Positions 9,768 through 18,680 of a stretch of DNA of 57,259 nt are shown one piece after another. Location of the stretch: assembly GCA_034434515.1 (NCBI GenBank), contig DAOTZA010000016.1, positions 1 through 57,259 of the forward strand, in the 5' to 3' direction. A model generated the notes under the pieces. The model was not told the origin of the DNA. It did not search any database and saw only the letters and a program-made list of their open reading frames with translations. The position numbers were made by a program, and so were the translations under genes. Each line of letters opens with the position of its first letter. Position 1 is the stretch's first letter. Source of the stretch: NAK19 sp034434515 (GTDB lineage Bacteria; Chloroflexota; Anaerolineae; Anaerolineales; UBA4823).

Positions 9768-10074
9768 GCAGAACAGAAGGGTGTGGAAATTTTACCATGA
9801 AACCTGCACTTCAGCGAGAAATTCAAAAAAACTTTTGACTTTCAAGTAAAATTGATTTGAATAAATAATTCCGGGAGAGCATCAACACCCACGGATGAAC
9901 ACGAAAAATCTATTATTTCCTTTACGTTCATTCGCGCCCATTCGTGGTACCACCGTTCGTATCCTTTGCGTATCTTAGCGTCCATTCTTGGTTTCATAAT
10001 TTGTCTCAGCGGTAAAACCATCTTAAGAAGACAGACCCTCAGTTTGTATAAGCCCGTTGTAATGGAGTTTGAAG
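9768..10074 (+). other. Intergenic stretch without a gene
   Basis: About 300 bases between the tRNA genes and the next coding region. I see no credible open frame. It contains several short imperfect copies of CATTCGTGG/CGTTCATTCG-like words (about 9890-9960), a type of intergenic filler that also makes up the hairpin at 29169-29241. Confidence 0.4.
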
Positions 10075-10527
10075 ATGAGCTGGATTCGCTTCGAAGGTGA
10101 AAGAGATTTTGTTGATCTCTTGCTAGTCTGTGAAAAAGAGGGGTTGCTTCGGCTTGGAGAACATTACCTGGTGTTGGTCCAACCGCATTCCATTCCCTGT
10201 AAGGATTGTTACGATTTTCTCCTTGGTCTCATCGATACCCTCAATAACACGGCTGAGATCAAAACACATCTGCTCATGGTGACTGAGTCATTTCAACGAA
10301 GCGCTATTTTCGAGCCGAAAGAGGTCATTCTGCTTCCTCCACAACTGCCTTTTTCCAATCGAATGAAGAATATTTTAGAGAAATTTTCCTTTGACGTGAG
10401 CCTCTTTCTCTTTGATCCCTATGGTTCCCTCTGGTTCGCCTGGGTTGGAGATGAATTCAATCAGATTAGCCTTGCCAAAGAAACCACAGGATGGCTATCG
10501 TATCTGGATATCCAGTGTCCAGAGTGA
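10075..10527 (+). CDS. Hypothetical protein, 150 residues
   Basis: Not recognised. The ATG at 10075 is chosen over an in-frame TTG at 10069 because GGAG at 10064-10067 is then seven bases upstream. The product starts MSWIRFEGERDFVDLL, is soluble and shows no signal peptide, membrane segment or repeated motif; the middle has a CKDC pair (residues about 41-44). It is followed after 112 bases by the FHA genes on the same strand, so a link to them is possible but unproven. Confidence 0.6.
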   Translation: MSWIRFEGERDFVDLLLVCEKEGLLRLGEHYLVLVQPHSIPCKDCYDFLLGLIDTLNNTAEIKTHLLMVTESFQRSAIFEPKEVILLPPQLPFSNRMKNILEKFSFDVSLFLFDPYGSLWFAWVGDEFNQISLAKETTGWLSYLDIQCPE

Positions 10528-10639
10528 GGGGCACCAGAATGGCCCGGTGGGTCATGAGCGTCAGCAAGTCTTTGTCGAGCTTCTTCTCATCTGCAATTTA
10601 TCTTGTGCTCAAATACATCATGGTAAGATAAGAATCACG

Positions 10640-11410
10640 ATGAACGCCAAAAGCTTTCTCAAAGAACACTTCGTCAAGCTAGAACAGCGCTTGAAAGTCC
10701 TGATTGAAGGTTCAACAGCGCGCTTTGTCTCTTCTGAGATGAACAGCCACGAGATTGCCAACCAATTGCGCCGAATTCTCCAAGAAGAGCATCAGGTTTT
10801 GGAAGATGGCCGCCTTCTGGCACCGAACTATTTCCTGCTGGCGGCATCACCGCTCTACGCTGACAAATTGAGAAAGGAGCAGCGACTGCTCAAGGAACTG
10901 GAAGAAGAATTGGAACGCCTCGCAATAGAAGCCGGATTTACCTTTGCTTCCCCGCCGATTATTCGGATCGTTGACGATGAAGAAATTCCCTATCAGCAGA
11001 TCAATATCAGCGGCTATTTTGCACAGGAGAATACCGCGACCCATGGAATGAGCGAAGAGAAAGCAATCGACTCCTGTGAGATTCCCCAAAATGCCTTTTT
11101 GATTGTCAATGGTGTGCATATTTTTCCCCTGGATAAAGCTGTTATAAACATCGGCAGGCATCCAGATAACCATTTGGTTCTAGATGACCCGAGGGTCTCG
11201 CGTCAACACGCGCAACTTCGAGCTGTGCGCGGGCAGTATATGCTCTTCGATCTGGGTTCGGCAGGGGGTACAACGGTCAATAATCAACGCATTCGCCAAG
11301 CAATCTTGTCCTCTGGAGATGTAATCTCGCTGGCTGGAGTCCCTTTAGTCTACGGCGAGGATAGTCAACCCATCAGCAAGACACAGAAACTTTCGTTGAC
11401 TTCGAAATAG
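10640..11410 (+). CDS. FhaA-type protein: DUF3662 plus C-terminal FHA domain
   Basis: 256 residues from the ATG at 10640 (MNAKSFLKEHFVKLEQRL). The upstream in-frame extension overlaps the preceding gene in another frame and looks non-coding, so it is left out. Residues about 1-125 match the DUF3662/FhaA N-terminal domain; residues about 160-245 form an FHA phosphothreonine-binding domain with the core IGRHPDNHLVLDDPRVSRQHA, including the G-R and S-R-x-H residues. In actinobacteria FhaA-like proteins bind phosphorylated partners that control peptidoglycan synthesis; the FtsW-PBP fusion 1.4 kb downstream fits that role. Confidence 0.88.
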   Translation: MNAKSFLKEHFVKLEQRLKVLIEGSTARFVSSEMNSHEIANQLRRILQEEHQVLEDGRLLAPNYFLLAASPLYADKLRKEQRLLKELEEELERLAIEAGFTFASPPIIRIVDDEEIPYQQINISGYFAQENTATHGMSEEKAIDSCEIPQNAFLIVNGVHIFPLDKAVINIGRHPDNHLVLDDPRVSRQHAQLRAVRGQYMLFDLGSAGGTTVNNQRIRQAILSSGDVISLAGVPLVYGEDSQPISKTQKLSLTSK

Positions 11411-11411
11411 G

Positions 11412-11831
11412 ATGAGCGCCATTATCCTGCTGGTAGTTCGCATTTTCATTGCTTTGGGCTTATATGCCTTCTTAGGCTGGGCTTTTTGGACTCTGTATCA
11501 AGACCTGATTGCTCAAAGCCGTGCCCTATCCCTGAACGCGCTTCCCAAACTTTCCCTTCGATTACCGGATGAGCCAACACCCCGCCTCTATCAACAGCTT
11601 GAGATTACCATCGGACGCGATTCAAACTGTGATTTATGCCTAGCGGATAGCACAGTGAGCGGCCATCATGCGCGCCTCCTCTATCGACAGGGGCAGTGGT
11701 GGCTGGAGGATTTAAACTCAACCAACGGCACCTATCTCAATCAAACGCGCCTGACCGAACCAGCGGTGCTAACGGGTGGAGATGAAATCCGTTGCGGTCA
11801 GGTGCAAATCAACATCGAAAACTTATCTTGA
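11412..11831 (+). CDS. FhaB-type protein: membrane-anchored FHA domain
   Basis: 139 residues. One hydrophobic segment (about 3-29, IILLVVRIFIALGLYAF onward) anchors it; the FHA domain (about 55-139) shows IGRDSNCDLCLADSTVSGHHARL and LNSTNGTYLN, the standard FHA core. It starts two bases after the FhaA-like stop, so the two are co-translated. Predicted to be a membrane-bound phosphothreonine reader. No Ser/Thr kinase or PP2C phosphatase is present in this window, unlike the actinobacterial fhaA-fhaB-pstP-rodA-pbpA-pknA-pknB cluster. Confidence 0.88.
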   Translation: MSAIILLVVRIFIALGLYAFLGWAFWTLYQDLIAQSRALSLNALPKLSLRLPDEPTPRLYQQLEITIGRDSNCDLCLADSTVSGHHARLLYRQGQWWLEDLNSTNGTYLNQTRLTEPAVLTGGDEIRCGQVQINIENLS

Positions 11832-11845
11832 GAACGGGAGGCTCT

Positions 11846-12718
11846 ATGAACGAACAACCCATCTTGGCCATCATCGGGGGGTCGGGAATTTACCAGATGC
11901 CTGACCTGGAGAATGTGGAAGTCATTGATGTCTCAACTCCGTTTGGAAAACCCAGCGCGCCGATTGTCTGTGGCACAATCGAGGGAAAGCCCATCGCTTT
12001 TCTAGCCCGCCATGGGGAGGGACATCGCTTTTCCCCAAGTGAAGTGAATTACCGCGCCAATATCTACGCCCTGAAGAGCCTGGGAGTGGAACAGATTGTG
12101 AGCATTTCGGCTGTCGGTTCTTTGCGCGAAGATTATGCCCCAGGGGAATTGGTTGTCCCAGATGGCATCTTTGACTTCACTCGCAATCGCAAGCGCACCT
12201 TTTTTGAGGGTAATTGCGTCGTGCATATCAGCGTCGCCGATCCTTTTTGCAATCAACTTTCCGAACAACTAATGCATGCCATTCAGACAACTGGCGCGGC
12301 CGTGCATCGGGGCGGCACAATCATTACAATCGAGGGTCCTCGCTTCTCAACCCGCAGTGAGTCAAACGTCTTTCGTTCGTGGGGCATGTCCATTATCGGC
12401 ATGACCACTTCTCCAGAAGCCTTTTTAGCGCGTGAAGCAGAAATGTGCTACGCAGTTATGGCACACGTTACCGACTATGATGTTTGGCATATCAGTGAAA
12501 CGCCCGTGACGGTAGAACAGGTTATTCAGGTCTTGAACCGCAACACCGCCATCGCCCAACAAGCGGTGCGGAATTTGTTGCGCAATCTCCAAACCACGCG
12601 AACCTGCGGGTGTGGCTCTGCCCTTGCCAACGCTTTCATCACCCGCAAAGACATGGTGCCACTCGAAACACGGCAACGATTGGGTTTATTGATTGAGAAA
12701 TATTTCCAAGAAAGATAG
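11846..12718 (+). CDS. mtnP: S-methyl-5'-thioadenosine phosphorylase
   Basis: 290 residues from ATG 11846, which has GGGAG six bases upstream; an in-frame upstream start would overlap the FHA gene. Phosphorolyses methylthioadenosine to adenine and methylthioribose-1-phosphate in methionine salvage. Family signatures: IIGGSGIY at the N terminus, phosphate-binding FLARHGEGH, the NYRANIYALKSLG stretch and IEGPRFSTRSES. SAVGSLREDYAPGE supports the MTAP rather than the general PNP branch. It lies within the FHA/cell-wall cluster without an evident functional link. Confidence 0.93.
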   Translation: MNEQPILAIIGGSGIYQMPDLENVEVIDVSTPFGKPSAPIVCGTIEGKPIAFLARHGEGHRFSPSEVNYRANIYALKSLGVEQIVSISAVGSLREDYAPGELVVPDGIFDFTRNRKRTFFEGNCVVHISVADPFCNQLSEQLMHAIQTTGAAVHRGGTIITIEGPRFSTRSESNVFRSWGMSIIGMTTSPEAFLAREAEMCYAVMAHVTDYDVWHISETPVTVEQVIQVLNRNTAIAQQAVRNLLRNLQTTRTCGCGSALANAFITRKDMVPLETRQRLGLLIEKYFQER

Positions 12719-12839
12719 ACAAGAGACGGTGGGGGGAATGTCTGGTGTTCGTATCCGCATCGATGGAAGGGGAGAGCTGTCATTCGGTGGTTTGGAAGTG
12801 GGTGCATGAGCTCCGTAGCAGCTTTTGACAGTGCAGCTT

Positions 12840-15266
12840 ATGAGAAATGAAAGCCCATTATACCTACATCGAGAACGTCCACTGCTGTTGCTGGTCCTCG
12901 GCATCGTTCTCCTCCTGGCACTAGCCTTAAACCTGGCAACGATTGTTCGATCAGGGATGTTGTCAATCGAGCGTGTATGGCAATCTGGATTGGGATTCCT
13001 GGTCTGGGCGGCTTGCTTAGGAGGAGTCTGGATAGCAGCTCAAAAGACAATCCCGGAACGCGATCCTTATCTCCTGCCCAGCGCCTTTCTCCTAATGGGA
13101 TGGGGGTTGATGACACTTTGGCGTCTATCACCCTACCATGCTCAACGACAGACAATCTGGTTAGTTGTCTCTAGCTCGGTTCTGTTTTTAATCCTGAAAG
13201 CTCCGGGTGATTTATCCTACTTAAGGCGCTTTAAGTATCTCTGGCTAACCGGCGGTTTATGTCTGGTGTTTGCCACTCTAATCTTTGGCACCAATCCGGC
13301 TGGAGCAGGGTTGCCTCATCTGTGGTTGGGCTGCTGCGGGGTTTACTTTCAACCTTCCGAGCCGACCAAGCTGCTACTCATTGTATATCTGGCAGCCTAT
13401 TTAGCAGGCAGTCAGCCTTTATTCCAAAGAGCAAGTAGCGCGAAACAGCGTTTGGCCTTACTGTCTCCTGGTATTGGAATGAGCATCCTGGCAATGGGAT
13501 TGCTGATTGTCCAGCGCGATCTGGGAACAGCCTCAATTTTCTTTTTTCTCTCAGCGGTACTCTTTTATTTTGCAACCGAGAGACGCCTTGTCTTGCTATT
13601 TGGCATCACAGGCATCTTGTTGGGTTTGGGGATCGGGGTTCTGCTGTTTGACGTGGTTGGCTGGAGGGTGGAAGCCTGGCTCAATCCGTATGCAGACCCC
13701 ATTCATCGTTCCTATCAGATTGTCCAATCTTTAATCGCCGTGGCAAATGGGGGGTTATTCGGGCGAGGGTTGGGTTTGGGCTATCCTGAGCAAGTACCCG
13801 TGCCGCACTCGGACTTTATCTTTGCGGCCATCGTCGAAGAAAACGGCCTGATCGGCAGCCTTGCCCTTTTGAGTTGCCTGGCATTGATCGCTTTGCGCAC
13901 CATCGTCATTGCCATGCGCGCCGAAGATCGATTTCAACGCCTTTTGATGATTGGGATTGCAGCCTATTTTGGCGGTCAAAGCCTTGTAATCATTGGAGGC
14001 AATCTTCGCCTCTTGCCCTTAACAGGAGTGACCTTGCCATTTGTCTCTTATGGCGGATCGTCTCTGCTGGTTTCCTGTATCATGCTGGCACTGACTCTGC
14101 AAGTCAGTCATTCGGCGCAACCAAAACCCGGCATCCTCCCCAACCCAAGGCCTTATCTGGCTTTTGGGGGGATTCTGTTGCTGGGCTTTCTTGCAATAGC
14201 CCTGACAACCGGGTGGTTCGCGCTCTATCGCGCTCCGGTTTTGCTGGCGCGCACGGACAACGCCCGACGCTATATCTACCAACAACTTGTCCAACGAGGA
14301 ACGATCTACGACCGCCAATTGCATCCTTTGGCGATTTCTGAGCGCCAGAACAGTTTCTTCATCCGCAAAAACCTCTATCCGCCCCTCAGCCCGTTACTTG
14401 GCTATTCTCATCCTGTCTTTGGCCAAAGCGGTTTAGAAAGAAGCCTGGATGAATGGCTGAGCGGCGAGAGGGGCTATCGCACCTCTGTCATTCTCTGGCA
14501 TCGCGTGTTGACCGGCACGCCACCACCCGGCATTGCTGTGCGTCTGACCCTCGACCTGGAATTGCAGAAAACCGTCGACCAAGCTATGAACGGTCAAGTT
14601 GGAGCGGCAGTGGTTGTAAACGCCCAAAATGGTGACCTGATAGCCATCTCTTCTCAACCCACTTTCGATTCCAATCTCTTAACTGCTCAACTTGAAGCCT
14701 ATCTGCAAGATGTTCATGCTCCTTTATTGAATCGGGCTTTTCAAGGGCGGTATGCAATCAACCCGCTTAGCGGTGATCTCTTTCCAAAAGGTATCGCAGC
14801 TTTGCGACTCTCCGAGCTGCGCGCCATCGGCTTGCCGAATGGATTAATGGAGGGGGCTCAACCAGAAGGCGGAGAATGGGTCACTCCCTTGCAAGTAGCC
14901 TGTGCTGCGGCTGTTTTCTCCAATGGGGGCACTCGCCTGGGGTTACAACTGGTCGATGCCTTTGAGCTGCCCAACAGTGGATGGGTGACCGTCCAGCCCG
15001 AAAATACTCCGTTGACGGTTTACCGCGTCGCGGAAATCGAGCCATTGCTCGAGTCACACACGGATTTAAACGGGTTAACCTGGAGTTTGAGCAGCTCGAC
15101 CATGGCTCAGCAAGGTCAGCAAATCAGTTGGTATGTCGGGGGAACGGCTTCGGGATGGGACGGAACTCCCCTGGCAGTAGCCATCGTCCTAGAAGGAGGT
15201 AATGAAGCTGATGCGCAGCGAATTGGCGAGATTATCCTGAAAGCGGCTCTATTGGCGGTGGAGTGA
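12840..15266 (+). CDS. FtsW/RodA-family protein fused to a degenerate penicillin-binding-protein domain
   Basis: About 808 residues. Residues about 15-465 are a polytopic SEDS glycosyltransferase with the family loop GWRVEAWLNPYADP, NGGLFGRGLGLG and VPHSDFIFAAIVEENG. From about 470 an extracytoplasmic PBP2-like part follows: RGTIYDRQLHPLA, then TLDLELQKTVD and GAAVVVNAQNGDLIAISSQP. The SxxK position after LLNRAFQGRY has no PGSTFK, and the KTG position reads SSTMA, so the transpeptidase active site appears lost. The start is uncertain: TTG 12825, GTG 12831 and ATG 12840 are possible and none has a strong ribosome-binding site. The end overlaps the HAD gene tail to tail by 35 bases. Confidence 0.88.
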   Translation: MRNESPLYLHRERPLLLLVLGIVLLLALALNLATIVRSGMLSIERVWQSGLGFLVWAACLGGVWIAAQKTIPERDPYLLPSAFLLMGWGLMTLWRLSPYHAQRQTIWLVVSSSVLFLILKAPGDLSYLRRFKYLWLTGGLCLVFATLIFGTNPAGAGLPHLWLGCCGVYFQPSEPTKLLLIVYLAAYLAGSQPLFQRASSAKQRLALLSPGIGMSILAMGLLIVQRDLGTASIFFFLSAVLFYFATERRLVLLFGITGILLGLGIGVLLFDVVGWRVEAWLNPYADPIHRSYQIVQSLIAVANGGLFGRGLGLGYPEQVPVPHSDFIFAAIVEENGLIGSLALLSCLALIALRTIVIAMRAEDRFQRLLMIGIAAYFGGQSLVIIGGNLRLLPLTGVTLPFVSYGGSSLLVSCIMLALTLQVSHSAQPKPGILPNPRPYLAFGGILLLGFLAIALTTGWFALYRAPVLLARTDNARRYIYQQLVQRGTIYDRQLHPLAISERQNSFFIRKNLYPPLSPLLGYSHPVFGQSGLERSLDEWLSGERGYRTSVILWHRVLTGTPPPGIAVRLTLDLELQKTVDQAMNGQVGAAVVVNAQNGDLIAISSQPTFDSNLLTAQLEAYLQDVHAPLLNRAFQGRYAINPLSGDLFPKGIAALRLSELRAIGLPNGLMEGAQPEGGEWVTPLQVACAAAVFSNGGTRLGLQLVDAFELPNSGWVTVQPENTPLTVYRVAEIEPLLESHTDLNGLTWSLSSSTMAQQGQQISWYVGGTASGWDGTPLAVAIVLEGGNEADAQRIGEIILKAALLAVE

Positions 15267-15981
15267 CCGGTAAAGTCTGCTCTAGATAGCGCAAGAAACC
15301 GGGCAGTTGTTCAAATTGTTCAAGCTGGTAATATGAACCATGCGGAAGTTCTCCGTCATGCTCCAATTCATGCGCCCAGGTCAGTTTGTGGGGAAGGTAA
15401 ATGGCAATTCCACCGATTTGAACCACCGGCAAAATATCCGAGCGCAAAGAGTTGCCGATCATAACAAACCGTTGGGGAGAGAGATGATATTTGGCGAGAA
15501 TCTTTTGATAGGTAGTTGTCGTCTTATCGTGGACGATTTCAATGATTCGGAAGTAATGCCCAATGCCCGAACGATGGATTTTTTGTTCCTGTTCGCTGGC
15601 ATCTCCTTTGGTGATGAGCATCAAGGGATAGCTTTCAGCCAAACACGCAATGGTTTCAGCCACGTGCGGAAACAGCTCAACTTCAGCAGTAAGCACTGCC
15701 CGACTGAGGTTAAGGATCGCCTGAATTTCCTTACTGCTGAGTTTTCCATCACTTAGCGCCAGGGCGGCTTCGATCATCGAAAGGGTAAAGCTTTTCATGC
15801 CATAGCCATAAAGGGATAAATTCCCCAACTCAATTTGATCCAACACCGCCGACGCCTGCTCAGGTGTTTGAAAGGCTGACATCAAGCGCACAAACTCACT
15901 TTTGGCCGCCTGATAGCGGCTTTCGTTGTGCCAGAGGGTGTCATCAGCATCAAAGGCAAGGATATCAAAAATGGAAGGCAT
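15232..15981 (-). CDS. HAD-superfamily hydrolase
   Basis: 249 residues. Motif I is FDADDTLW (nucleophile Asp about residue 11), motif II lies at LMLITKGD, motif III lysine near TTTYQKI, motif IV GNSLRSDI. The cap is an alpha-helical C1 type inserted after motif I. Likely a cytoplasmic phosphatase acting on a small phosphorylated metabolite; substrate unknown. It is convergent with, and overlaps by 35 bases, the FtsW-PBP gene. Confidence 0.88.
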   Translation of the reverse strand: MPSIFDILAFDADDTLWHNESRYQAAKSEFVRLMSAFQTPEQASAVLDQIELGNLSLYGYGMKSFTLSMIEAALALSDGKLSSKEIQAILNLSRAVLTAEVELFPHVAETIACLAESYPLMLITKGDASEQEQKIHRSGIGHYFRIIEIVHDKTTTTYQKILAKYHLSPQRFVMIGNSLRSDILPVVQIGGIAIYLPHKLTWAHELEHDGELPHGSYYQLEQFEQLPGFLRYLEQTLPVTPPPIEPLSG

Positions 15982-16187
15982 GTTTTAGCTCTCAGAGGGT
16001 GAGGCAGATTATAGCATGGATAAATCCCTATCTCAGAGTTTTTATAACGTCAGGGATTATAAAAAACTGGCTTTAACTAGGGAAAATTCATAGTAAATGC
16101 GCATAAATCCTGCAAAAGTGAACCCATTCGGATGGATTCTTACGGTATAATAATAGAGTAAACTTATCCAAATACAGGTAAGGGAAC

Positions 16188-17168
16188 ATGGCAATCGATC
16201 GCTTTGGCCGCAGACTTCATTATCTCCGCATCAGTCTGACCGATCATTGTAATTTGCGCTGTGTTTACTGTATGCCAGAAGAGATGGTCTTTCGCCCCAA
16301 CCGCGAGTTGATGCAAGACGAAGAAATCCTCTTTTTGGCAAAGCTCTTTGTCCGTTTGGGCTTCGATAAGATTCGCCTGACCGGTGGAGAACCAACGGTA
16401 CGGATGAATGTTGTCGAACTGGTGCGCCAGATCGCCTCAATCCAGGGTTTGAAGACCCTGACCATGACAACCAATGGTATCTTATTACCCAAATTAGCGC
16501 AGAAGCTAAAGGAAGCTGGCTTACAGCGCGTCAATATCAGTTTGGATACGTTGCAAGCGGATAAGTTTCAGAATCTCACCCGATGGGGGAAGCTAGAGGA
16601 TGTCTGGGCAGGAATTCGGGCAGCGGAAGAAGCCGGCTTGACCCCGGTGAAGATCAATGCCGTAGTGGTGCGCAATTATAACGAAAAAGATGTGGTCGAT
16701 ATTGCCGGCCTGACCCTGGATCATCCCTGGCAGGTGCGCTTTATCGAGATGATGCCCCTGGGAGGCGCAACCGAATTCCAGCAACAGCAATTGGTCACAA
16801 TGGATGAAGTCTATGGCATGGTCGAGCAAGCCTTTGGTCAATTAGAACCATTGTACGATGGAGACCTGGATGGGGAAGCCCGCGTATTCCGCATTCCAGG
16901 TGCCAGGGGGGAAGTGGGTTTCATTGCCTCGGTCACCAAACCGTTTTGCGCTTTATGCACACGGGCGCGCTTAACCGCCGATGGAAAACTGCGCCTTTGC
17001 CTGCTTCGAGAGGGAGAAGTTGACCTGCTCACACCGCTTCGTCAAGGGGCAAGCATGGATGAATTGAGGGAGTTAATTCTAGCCGGCTTATGGGAGAAAC
17101 CGTGGGGTCACGGACTGGCTCAGAACGAAATTGCTGTCAATCGGGTGATGAGCGAAATCGGCGGCTAA
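16188..17168 (+). CDS. moaA: GTP 3',8-cyclase (molybdenum cofactor biosynthesis protein A)
   Basis: 326 residues, normal length. Radical-SAM cluster motif CNLRCVYC (about residues 22-29) and the C-terminal cluster cysteines CALCTRARL and LRLCLL define MoaA, which converts GTP to 3',8-cyclo-7,8-dihydro-GTP, the first step of molybdopterin synthesis. The SAM-binding GGEPTVR and TNG motifs are present. The usual C-terminal GG is seen (SEIGG). ATG 16188 has AAGGGA upstream, and TATAAT at 16146-16151 is a possible -10. No other moa/moe genes are in the window. It is convergent with the DUF2721 gene, overlapping by four bases. Confidence 0.96.
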   Translation: MAIDRFGRRLHYLRISLTDHCNLRCVYCMPEEMVFRPNRELMQDEEILFLAKLFVRLGFDKIRLTGGEPTVRMNVVELVRQIASIQGLKTLTMTTNGILLPKLAQKLKEAGLQRVNISLDTLQADKFQNLTRWGKLEDVWAGIRAAEEAGLTPVKINAVVVRNYNEKDVVDIAGLTLDHPWQVRFIEMMPLGGATEFQQQQLVTMDEVYGMVEQAFGQLEPLYDGDLDGEARVFRIPGARGEVGFIASVTKPFCALCTRARLTADGKLRLCLLREGEVDLLTPLRQGASMDELRELILAGLWEKPWGHGLAQNEIAVNRVMSEIGG

Positions 17169-17653
17169 TCGCTTTTAAAAGGCTTTTTCCCCACTACATC
17201 CTTAATGTCATACTGATAGGCATCCAGCGAAAGGTTGAGATCCTGGATAAATGCCACCAGAGAGCCGATCAAGGAGAGCATACAGGCAATGAACAGCCCA
17301 CTCAACAGGATAGCAATCTCCCACTGAAATAAGGCAGTTAAAAAGATAATGATAACCAAGATGGCAGCCAGCAGAACGCTCAACGAGGCGAGGGTAATCG
17401 CGCCGCGGATCAGAGCTGCGCGTCGATTGAGGATCATCAATTGATTGAGAATGCGCGCTTGATCGGCATTGGGGTTGGTGCGATGCTCCTGGGCTAGGCT
17501 TCGCCCGCGGTCGATCACCCGCCCCAAACGATTGGTCATGGTGAGCAACAGTAAACCAACGCCGGAAACCAAAATAACCGGTCCTACCGCAGTTTGGAGA
17601 ATGGGAAGAAGTTGATCCACCGAAGGAGCAGGCACGCAAAAATTATAAAACAT
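17165..17653 (-). CDS. DUF2721 membrane protein
   Basis: 162 residues with three hydrophobic segments (about 17-38, 83-103, 108-135). The N-terminal half with GPVILVSGVGLLLLTMTNRLGRVIDRGR and RILNQLMILNRRAALIR is the DUF2721 signature, a family of small inner-membrane proteins without known function. Convergent with moaA; no operon partner. Confidence 0.85.
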   Translation of the reverse strand: MFYNFCVPAPSVDQLLPILQTAVGPVILVSGVGLLLLTMTNRLGRVIDRGRSLAQEHRTNPNADQARILNQLMILNRRAALIRGAITLASLSVLLAAILVIIIFLTALFQWEIAILLSGLFIACMLSLIGSLVAFIQDLNLSLDAYQYDIKDVVGKKPFKSD

Positions 17654-17761
17654 CCCCCAGATATTTACATCCCTTTTTCACTTCCTCTTCATAACTTTTT
17701 CACAAGCTCTTGTTATTCTTTAACCAGTTCAAATCAAACAAATCTTTACCCGGAGGTAGAC

Positions 17762-18310
17762 ATGTTAAAGAATTTCTTGTTAATTGTTCTTGGAGCAGGT
17801 TTAGCGATTTTGATTTTTGGGGTTGCAGGATTTGCGTTCGCGCAAACCCAGACCCCGCCGAGCGGTCTGGCGCCAAACTGGGCACCTTTTGGTGGCATGG
17901 GGCGTTGGAATGGCGGTGGCATGATGGGACGCTGGAATCAAGGCACCCAAGGCGGCTTTATGCACGAATACCTGATCACCGCCATCGCCCCAAAGCTTGG
18001 TCTATCCGTTGAGGCGCTCCAGAATGAACTGGTGGCTGGAAAGACCCTGTGGCAGGTTGCCATGGCAAAAGGCTATTCGGTTGAGCAGTTCCAATCCATG
18101 TTACTGGATGCCAAAAAGGAAGCCTTATCCAAAATGGTGACCGATGGGGTGATCACCCAAGCTCAGGCTGAATGGATGCTCTCACGCATGAATTGGATGT
18201 TCCAAAACGGCGGCGGTTTTGGAAGCGGTAGAGGTCCTTGCCACGGTGGCAGTTGGGGAGGGCAAGGCGGCCGCTGGGCACCAACACCCACCCCAGGAAG
18301 TGGTTCGTAA
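17762..18310 (+). CDS. Secreted Gly/Met/Trp-rich protein with a DUF2680-like core
   Basis: 182 residues from ATG 17762, preceded by CGGAGG six bases upstream. Residues 1-28 form a signal peptide ending AFAQ. A Gly/Met/Trp/Arg-rich stretch follows (GGMGRWNGGGMMGRWN), then a helical middle (about 65-135) with LGLSVEALQNELVAGKTL and DGVITQAQAEWML, typical of DUF2680-type small exported proteins, then a second Gly-rich tail with a CHGGSWGG segment. The composition suggests binding of a soft metal or heme, but this is inference. A histidine kinase at 20417 has a very similar Trp/Met/Gly sensor loop. Confidence 0.8.
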   Translation: MLKNFLLIVLGAGLAILIFGVAGFAFAQTQTPPSGLAPNWAPFGGMGRWNGGGMMGRWNQGTQGGFMHEYLITAIAPKLGLSVEALQNELVAGKTLWQVAMAKGYSVEQFQSMLLDAKKEALSKMVTDGVITQAQAEWMLSRMNWMFQNGGGFGSGRGPCHGGSWGGQGGRWAPTPTPGSGS

Positions 18311-18318
18311 TTTCTTCT

Positions 18319-18530
18319 ACCCCTCACCCCTAGCCCCTTCCGGTGAGGAAAGGGAGCTTGCCTCTCTCTTTCCTCAGAGAGAAGGGCTAGGGATGCGGGA
18401 GGAAAGCATAGGCTCTTCGGTGGATTATCGACCTGGGATAAATTTCCCTTGGCATAAACCCGTTTCCACAGGCCTTTTGGAGCCCGACTTCCTTCTCCCT
18501 TTGGGAGAGGGTCTGAGAATGAGGGATGAG
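18319..18530. repeat. Intergenic palindromic repeat elements
   Basis: The gap between the secreted protein and asd (about 370 bases) is filled by palindromic sequence. CCCCTCACCCCTAGCCCCTT (18320-18339) is partly complementary to AAGGGCTAGGG...GCGGG (18382-18399), with a nested hairpin TGAGGAAAG/CTTTCCTCA inside; a related CCTTCTCCCTTTGGGAGAGGG hairpin lies near 18490-18512. Such C-rich palindromes are a common dispersed intergenic repeat type; the first may also act as a terminator. No gene is seen here. Confidence 0.55.
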
Positions 18531-18680
18531 ATTACCGTCTGGGTTCGGCAGCAATCAGGGGGAGAATACGCTCACCTTCTCAATTCTCTCAGCTCAAAAG
18601 TTTAACTCTGCACGAATTTTCCGAACGGCTGCATATCATGTATAATTCGGGTTTATAAATCGCAATTGAGGGCAGTACGA

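Noticed and set aside
10412..10639. N-terminal extension of the FhaA-like protein
   Set aside because: It overlaps the preceding gene in another frame and has no similarity to the DUF3662 domain; ATG 10640 begins the family sequence.
18219..18605. Frame of 128 residues across the end of the secreted protein and the palindromic repeats
   Set aside because: Overlaps a supported gene in another frame and runs through repeat sequence.
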